Below are positions 6,520-10,478 of a stretch of 10,478 bases of DNA, piece after piece; positions within the stretch are counted from its first letter, which is position 1, and each line of letters opens with the position of its first letter. The translations under genes were made by a program, and so were the position numbers. The notes beneath the pieces were generated by a model. That model made no database searches and was not told where the DNA came from. It saw nothing but the letters and a program-made list of their open reading frames with translations. Origin of the DNA: Clostridiales bacterium (GTDB taxonomy: Bacteria > Bacillota > Clostridia > Monoglobales > Firm-18); the NCBI GenBank assembly GCA_031255355.1, contig JAIRSR010000002.1, positions 1-10,478 on the forward strand, written 5' to 3'.

Positions 6520-7358
6520 CCCGATACCCCCGATATACAGCGGCATTTTAACGCTTGATACGCCTCGTCCACCGTTAAAATCTCCGTTGGCACGTCAAGC
6601 CCCTCACGGCGCAATTCGTACATCAACTCCGTCACCTGCGGCACGTCCAAGCCCAACGCCTTGATCCGCGCCACGTCAGCAAACACCTTGCGCGGCGTAT
6701 CGTCCAGCACCACCCCGCCGCCGCTCATCACCACAACCCTGTCCGCGCTCACCGCCTCATCCATGTTGTGTGTAATCAGCACAATGGTCATGCCTTCCTC
6801 TTTGTTCAGCCGCCGGAGCGTCGCCACCACCTCACGCCGCCCAATCGGGTCTAACATCGCCGTCGGCTCGTCCAACACGATACAGCGCGGCTTCATAGCA
6901 AGCACTCCCGCAATCGCGACGCGCTGTTTCTGCCCGCCGGAGAGCAAATGCGGCGCGTGACGCTTGTACCCGCCCATGCCCACCGTTTCCAACGCCCAAT
7001 CGACAACCTTTCTGATTTCTGCGGACGGCACACCCAAATTTTCCGGCGCGAACGCCACGTCCTCCTCCACCACCGTCGCGACGATTTGGTTGTCCGGGTT
7101 CTGGAACACCATGCCAACCGCCTGCCGTATGTCGTACAGACGGCGTTCGTCCTTGGTATCGATACCGTCCACATACACCGTACCGCCGACGGGAAGCAAA
7201 ATCGCGTTCAAGTGCTTGGCAAAGGTGGACTTCCCGCTTCCGTTATGGCCGAGGACGGCGACAAACTCACCGTCTTGAATGGTGACGCTCACGTCGCGGA
7301 GCGCTTCCTCCTCCCGCTCCTCACTATACTTAAATTGAAGCCGTTCCGTTGTAATCAT
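6516..7358 (-). CDS. ecfA1: Energy-coupling factor transporter ATPase EcfA1
   Basis: This is the first of two ATPases that form a heterodimer and drive vitamin or metal uptake through EcfT. The 280-residue protein has Walker A GHNGSGKS (37-44), Q-loop Q86 in FQNPDNQIV, signature LSGGQ (139-143), Walker B CIVLDEP with D163/E164, and switch H197 in LITHNMDE. FQNPDNQIVATVVEEDVAFAPEN is the usual EcfA1/CbiO form. The C-terminal extension after about 235 (LDVPQVTEL onwards) is the dimerisation region found in ECF ATPases. The ATG at 7358 overlaps the methyltransferase stop as ATGA and is preceded by GGGAG 8 nt upstream. All ATP-handling residues are present, so the protein should be active. Confidence 0.94.
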   Translation of the reverse strand: MITTERLQFKYSEEREEEALRDVSVTIQDGEFVAVLGHNGSGKSTFAKHLNAILLPVGGTVYVDGIDTKDERRLYDIRQAVGMVFQNPDNQIVATVVEEDVAFAPENLGVPSAEIRKVVDWALETVGMGGYKRHAPHLLSGGQKQRVAIAGVLAMKPRCIVLDEPTAMLDPIGRREVVATLRRLNKEEGMTIVLITHNMDEAVSADRVVVMSGGGVVLDDTPRKVFADVARIKALGLDVPQVTELMYELRREGLDVPTEILTVDEAYQALKCRCISGVSG

Positions 7359-8221
7359 ACGCTAATCTCCCAACGCGCGGACGCGCCGCACGGCAATGTA
7401 TAGCCGTTGCGCATCGGTATGCCGATTTCCGCCGCGCGTGTTTCCCCGCCGAATTTTTTCCCCGCCGTCATGCCGAGGACGTTCCGCATCGTTTCCGCGC
7501 TCAACCCCGTGGTGTACGCGTTGAGCAGCATAAACAGCGGACGGTCACTGAGCAGCGCGGCGCAACTTTCCGCAAATGCGTAAAGCGCGGATTCGATTTT
7601 CCACACCTCGCCGCCCGGCCCGCGCCCGTAGGACGGCGGGTCTAAGATAATCGCGTCGTACTTGCTGCCCCGGCGGAGTTCCCGCGCGACAAACTTCATG
7701 CAATCGTCCACGATATAGCGGATTCCCGCGCCGCCCAAGCCGGAGAGCGCGGCGTTTTCCCTGGCGTGCTGCACCATGCCCTTTGCCGCGTCCACGTGGC
7801 ACACAAACGCCCCCGCCGCCGCCGCCGCGACCGTCGCGCCGCCGGTGTAGGCGAAAAGGTTCAGTACGCGGACTTCCCCGCCGCGCTTGCGAAGCAAGCG
7901 ATCGCTCCAACGCCAATTCACCAACTGTTCGGGGAACAGCCCCATATGCTTAAAGCCCATAGGCTTCACCTTGAACCGATACGCCCCTTGCGCAAGTTCC
8001 CAATCGTCCGGCATCGGCTTGAGGAACTCCCACTGCCCGCCGCCCGCCGCGCTGCGGTGGTACCGCGCGTGAGGGCAATGCCAAAGTTTGTTGCCGCCGT
8101 CCTTGCGCCAGACCGCTTGCGGGTCGGGGCGGATCAAAATATACGCCCCCCACCGCTCCAACCGTTCGCCGTCCCCCGCGTCGATCAACTCATATTCACG
8201 CCATTCGTCCGCTATCCACAT
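7355..8221 (-). CDS. Class I SAM-dependent methyltransferase, RlmI-like
   Basis: This is a 288-residue methyltransferase using S-adenosylmethionine, probably acting on RNA. The N-terminal part (about 9-40, YELIDAGDGERLERWG and RPDPQAVW) is the lead-in seen in a common group of bacterial proteins. The Rossmann domain begins with motif I VLNLFAYTGGAT (119-130), then an acidic residue in CHVDAAKG (D144), VDDC (171-174), and the motif IV form DPPSYGRG (194-201). NLFAYTGG with DPPSYG resembles the RlmI/RlmK rRNA methyltransferases, but the PUA domain found at the front of RlmI is absent and the protein is shorter, so I do not assign a target base. An alanine run near 131-136 comes from a GCC-repeat stretch. 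The gene starts 4 nt after the pdxK stop and ends overlapping ecfA1, so it belongs to the same transcript. Confidence 0.85.
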   Translation of the reverse strand: MWIADEWREYELIDAGDGERLERWGAYILIRPDPQAVWRKDGGNKLWHCPHARYHRSAAGGGQWEFLKPMPDDWELAQGAYRFKVKPMGFKHMGLFPEQLVNWRWSDRLLRKRGGEVRVLNLFAYTGGATVAAAAAGAFVCHVDAAKGMVQHARENAALSGLGGAGIRYIVDDCMKFVARELRRGSKYDAIILDPPSYGRGPGGEVWKIESALYAFAESCAALLSDRPLFMLLNAYTTGLSAETMRNVLGMTAGKKFGGETRAAEIGIPMRNGYTLPCGASARWEISV

Positions 8222-8225
8222 AATC

Positions 8226-9089
8226 CTAAAACCTTTCGCATAGTATCGCGGGGGGCGTACCCAACCCGCCTAACACCTTTTCCACCAATACGCCCATACG
8301 CGGCTCCCACTGTTCCGCGAGCGTCGCGTCAATGGCGGTGCGCACAAACCGCGCCGCCAGCGCGACGGCAGTTTCAAAGCAGTCCCCCCGCGCCAACGCG
8401 CCGACCAACACGCTTGTGAAAATATCGCCCGTGCCGTGGAACTGCGCCGGAACGTACTCACACTTCAATTTCCAAAACGCGCCGCGCGGCTTGTCATACG
8501 CCGTAACATACATGCCGTCACGGAACTTGCCGCCCGTAATCACCGCGCGTTCCGGTCCCGTACCGCACAGCCGCGTCAGCCAATCTTTCGCTTCCGCTTC
8601 GGGGAAGTCGCGCGTTTCGTCAACAACGCCCTCCGGCGGAGTTTCCCCCAACAAAAACCGCGCTTCCGTAAAATTCGGCGTGATGAGGTTCGCCCGCGCC
8701 GCAAGACGCTTCATATTTTCCACCATCGCGCCGTCCATCGTGGGATACAACCTGCCGTTGTCCGCGAATACGGGGTCTACCACCAAATAACAGCCGTGAA
8801 ACCGCGACGCGGCATCAAGAATTATGTCAACCTGTTCCGCACTCCCCAAAAACCCGCTGTAGATGTAATCGAACGTCACGCCCAAACCGTCCCAATGCTG
8901 AATTGTCCTTTGCATTTGCTCCGTCAGTCCGGTAATGGCGTAGCCCTCAAAAACGCCCGTGATGGTGGACAGCACGGCGGTGGGCAGACTGCAAACGTAA
9001 CTTCCCATCGATGAAATAATCGGAATCACAGCGCCGAGTGACGCTGTCCCCAGCCCGGATAAGTCATGGGCGGCAATAATTTTTTTCAA
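8226..9089 (-). CDS. pdxK: Pyridoxal/pyridoxamine kinase
   Basis: A PfkB/ribokinase-fold kinase of the PdxK/PdxY group, which phosphorylates vitamin B6 vitamers at the 5' position during salvage. The 287-residue protein shows HDLSGLGTASL at 8-18 (substrate-site loop), PTAVLSTITG (36-45), DPVFADNGRLYP (105-116), LITPNFTEARFL (135-146) and the anion-hole/catalytic motif HGTGDIF with D222. The length is typical. The start is a TTG at 9089 with GGGAGG (9098-9103) 8 nt upstream; no ATG is available nearby. It lies 77 nt after rnfB and 4 nt before the methyltransferase gene. A thiamine-pathway kinase (ThiD) is a related alternative, but the HDLSG opening and D-P-V-F-A-D-N-G favour the B6 kinase. 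Confidence 0.9.
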   Translation of the reverse strand: MKKIIAAHDLSGLGTASLGAVIPIISSMGSYVCSLPTAVLSTITGVFEGYAITGLTEQMQRTIQHWDGLGVTFDYIYSGFLGSAEQVDIILDAASRFHGCYLVVDPVFADNGRLYPTMDGAMVENMKRLAARANLITPNFTEARFLLGETPPEGVVDETRDFPEAEAKDWLTRLCGTGPERAVITGGKFRDGMYVTAYDKPRGAFWKLKCEYVPAQFHGTGDIFTSVLVGALARGDCFETAVALAARFVRTAIDATLAEQWEPRMGVLVEKVLGGLGTPPAILCERF

Positions 9090-9097
9090 TCAAGGTT

Positions 9098-9103
9098 CCT
9101 CCC
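9098..9103 (-). promoter_or_regulatory. Shine-Dalgarno site deciding the TTG start of pdxK
   Basis: The minus strand reads GGGAGG followed by 8 nt and the TTG at 9089. The TTG gives the expected MKKIIAAHDLSG beginning, and no ATG or GTG in frame stands in a better place. Confidence 0.75.
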
Positions 9104-9117
9104 GAAGTCATTCCCGC

Positions 9118-9146
9118 AGCGGTTCCTGTTTTGCCGGAACGCCGCT
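9118..9146 (-). other. Imperfect hairpin in the rnfB-pdxK spacer
   Basis: On the minus strand AGCGGCGTTCC can pair with GGAACCGCT across a 9-nt loop: 5 pairs next to the loop, then a 2-nt bulge, then 4 more pairs. No run of U follows in the direction of transcription, and the pdxK ribosome binding site comes about 15 nt later. It may be a processing or stabilising hairpin at the end of the Rnf message; it does not qualify as a classical terminator. Confidence 0.35.
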
Positions 9147-9166
9147 TTGAATCTATTTGTTTACAT

Positions 9167-9964
9167 CTATTCCGATTCCGCTGATTTCCGTATGATTTTT
9201 CGCGGACATTTTCGGAAGCACTCGCCGCAATCGGTGCATTTCGCGTAGTCGATTTCGGCAATGTTGTCCGTCACCGTCACCGCGCCGGCGGGACAGGCGC
9301 GTTCGCACAGGCGGCAAGCGATACACCCCGCGCCGCACAGGTTTTTCATCGCGCTCCCCTTGTCCCGCGACGAGCAACTCACGCTGTAACTTTTATCGGC
9401 GGGAATCAGCCGAATCACGCCTTTCGGACACGCCGCCGCGCACATACCGCAAGCGGTGCATTTTTCCCTATCCACACGCGCAACGCCGTCCGTGACGCGA
9501 ATCGCGCCGAACTGACAAGCGCGGACGCAATCGCCGTAGCCAAGGCAACCGTAGCGGCAGGATTTATCCCCTCCCGCAAGGCGGCTTACGGCGGCGCAAT
9601 CGGCGGCGCCCTCGTATTGATACTTCTTTTTCGCCGCGCCGTCAACGCCGGAACAAAGCACCAACGCGGCGGTTCGTTGCGCGGGGGACGCTTCCACGCC
9701 CATAATTTCCGCAATTTTCGCGCTCACCCGCTCCCCGCCGACGGGACACGCCGTCACCGCCGCCTTTCCCTCCGCAATCGCGGACGCAAGCGCACCGCAA
9801 CCCGCAAAGCCGCAGCCGCCGCAGTTCGCGCCGGGAAGCGCTTCGGTAATCGACGGCACCCGCGCGTCCCGCGGGACGGCAAGGTATTTGGACGCGCCCG
9901 CGAGGAGCAAGCCCAAAGCCAGCCCAATCGCGCCGAGCGCCGTTACAGCAATCAATATCTGCAT
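9167..9964 (-). CDS. rnfB: Rnf electron transport complex subunit B (polyferredoxin)
   Basis: RnfB is the ferredoxin-facing subunit of the Rnf complex and passes electrons into the membrane part. From the ATG at 9964 it has 265 residues: a hydrophobic anchor at 1-27; the Fe-S domain with C48, C51, C56 and C73 (ANCGGCGFAGCGA then ACPVGG); the RnfB-typical LCSG and DCAAV stretches; then ferredoxin-type motifs with C136/C140/C146/C150, C169/C172/C175/C179, C210/C214/C217/C220/C224 and C243/C246/C249/C253. This could hold about five [4Fe-4S] clusters, as in clostridial RnfB. The longest frame begins at a GTG at 9973, but AGGGTGG at 9970-9976 is a fair ribosome binding site for the ATG at 9964, and the GTG lies within it; MQILIAV is also the usual beginning. 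rnfA lies 71 nt upstream, the usual order at the end of an rnfCDGEAB operon. Confidence 0.95.
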   Translation of the reverse strand: MQILIAVTALGAIGLALGLLLAGASKYLAVPRDARVPSITEALPGANCGGCGFAGCGALASAIAEGKAAVTACPVGGERVSAKIAEIMGVEASPAQRTAALVLCSGVDGAAKKKYQYEGAADCAAVSRLAGGDKSCRYGCLGYGDCVRACQFGAIRVTDGVARVDREKCTACGMCAAACPKGVIRLIPADKSYSVSCSSRDKGSAMKNLCGAGCIACRLCERACPAGAVTVTDNIAEIDYAKCTDCGECFRKCPRKIIRKSAESE

Positions 9965-9986
9965 TGTCGCCACCCTGTACCGTTCA

Positions 9987-10001
9987 CATCAAACTTTGAT
10001 G
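9987..10001. promoter_or_regulatory. 15-bp dyad in the rnfA-rnfB spacer
   Basis: The sequence CATCAAACTTTGATG has perfect 7-bp arms around one central base. It lies in the AT-rich 71-nt spacer, 22 nt upstream of the rnfB ATG. The one-base centre suits a DNA operator better than an RNA hairpin, though a stem of 6 bp with a 3-nt loop is possible. No convincing promoter accompanies it: an ATATTATA stretch lies upstream but lacks a matching -35 at the right distance. The role is unknown. Confidence 0.3.
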
Positions 10002-10035
10002 AAACAGACCCTTTCTTCACCGTATAATATTTTTT

Positions 10036-10478
10036 CTACAGCCGCAAGCCCGCAAAGCCGAGGAACGCGATAGAAATCAGCCCTGCGGCAATCAAAGCGA
10101 TCGGGAAGCCGCGCAAAAATTCCGGAATGTCCGCGAACTCAAGTTGTTCCCGCACGCCGGAAAACAGCACAATCGCGACGGTAAAGCCAATCGCCGCGCT
10201 GACCCCGAACACCAACGCCTGTAAAAAGGTGTACTCGTTTTGGATATTGAGCAACGCCGCGCCGAGTACCGCGCAGTTTGTCGTAATCAACGGCAGGTAA
10301 ATGCCGAGTGCGCTGTACAGCGACGGCAGCATTTTTTCCAAGAACATTTCCACAAGTTGCACCAACGCCGCGATGACGAGGATAAACGCGATGGTTTGCA
10401 GGTACTCCAACCGCAGCGGCTTCAGCAGGAACCGATCCACCGCCCAAGTCAGCATGGATGCCGTTCCCATGACAAAAG
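10036..10478 (-). CDS. rnfA: Rnf electron transport complex subunit A (5' end cut by right edge)
   Basis: RnfA is one of the integral membrane subunits (with RnfD and RnfE) of the ion-translocating ferredoxin:NAD+ oxidoreductase. The frame is open to the right edge (FVMGTASMLTW), so the internal ATG at 10470 is not the true start; about 45 N-terminal residues of a roughly 190-residue protein are missing. The visible part has the family hallmark LGIYLPLITTNCAVLGAALLN, with the conserved Thr-Thr-Asn-Cys motif carrying the membrane Fe-S ligand, the preceding LEYLQTIAFILVIAALVQLVE helix, and a C-terminal FLGFAGL helix. Its RnfE paralogue is longer and differs in these stretches, and the rnfB gene directly downstream fits rnfA. 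The stop is at 10036. Confidence 0.93.
   Translation of the reverse strand, partial: FVMGTASMLTWAVDRFLLKPLRLEYLQTIAFILVIAALVQLVEMFLEKMLPSLYSALGIYLPLITTNCAVLGAALLNIQNEYTFLQALVFGVSAAIGFTVAIVLFSGVREQLEFADIPEFLRGFPIALIAAGLISIAFLGFAGLRL

Noticed and set aside
9118..9146. Rho-independent terminator after rnfB
   Set aside because: The stem is bulged and no U-rich tail follows on the transcribed strand.
10023..10028. TATAAT on the plus strand as a -10 box
   Set aside because: No acceptable -35 lies about 17 nt upstream (the nearest TTGATG is 21 nt away), and no plus-strand gene follows.
10036..10470. Treating the ATG at 10470 as the true start of rnfA
   Set aside because: The frame is open upstream to the edge and the residues before it match RnfA, so the gene is only cut by the window.

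Overview
The window is a GC-rich stretch in which all twelve recognisable genes lie on the minus strand, so transcription runs from right to left. The gene content suggests an anaerobic member of the Clostridia (Bacillota), possibly Oscillospirales-like. The evidence is an Rnf complex with a polyferredoxin-type RnfB, a DUF5711-like protein, a CvpA-family protein, an EcfA1-EcfA2-EcfT-TruA block of the Firmicutes type, an IlvD of the oxygen-labile type, and strong AGGAGG-like ribosome binding sites with frequent TTG and GTG starts. The class-level placement is an inference from gene content, not a measured phylogeny.

Layout in transcription order (right to left). The window opens inside rnfA (5' end cut by the right edge) followed by rnfB. 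These are the last two genes of an Rnf operon, a membrane complex that moves electrons from ferredoxin to NAD+ while pumping Na+ or H+. A 77-nt spacer with a hairpin leads to a pyridoxal/pyridoxamine kinase (pdxK) and a class I SAM-dependent methyltransferase of the RlmI-like group. Then come ecfA1, ecfA2 and ecfT, the two ATPases and the transmembrane coupling subunit of an energy-coupling-factor vitamin transporter, and truA, the tRNA pseudouridine-38/39/40 synthase. They are followed by a membrane-anchored DUF5711-like protein, a CvpA-family membrane protein, ilvD (dihydroxy-acid dehydratase) and the 5' part of rho (transcription termination factor), which runs off the left edge.

Genes are packed tightly. 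The largest spacers are about 77 nt (rnfB-pdxK) and 71 nt (rnfA-rnfB), and no gene-free stretch exceeds 300 bases. The methyltransferase-ecfA1, ecfA1-ecfA2 and ecfA2-ecfT pairs overlap by 4 to 8 nt, and truA overlaps the DUF5711 gene by 41 nt, so these genes are probably translationally coupled. I found no convincing rho-independent terminator, tRNA, rRNA, riboswitch, CRISPR array or mobile element.

This is mainly housekeeping and energy metabolism rather than an accessory island, and I did not find a new defence or mobile system. The points most worth a second look are: the Rho protein with an approximately 115-residue Thr/Pro/Arg/Ala-rich linker between its N-terminal domain and its RNA-binding fold; the ecf-truA block sitting next to a vitamin B6 kinase instead of ribosomal protein genes; the DUF5711 protein of unknown role overlapping truA; several starts best read as TTG or GTG; and a 15-bp dyad in the rnfA-rnfB spacer.
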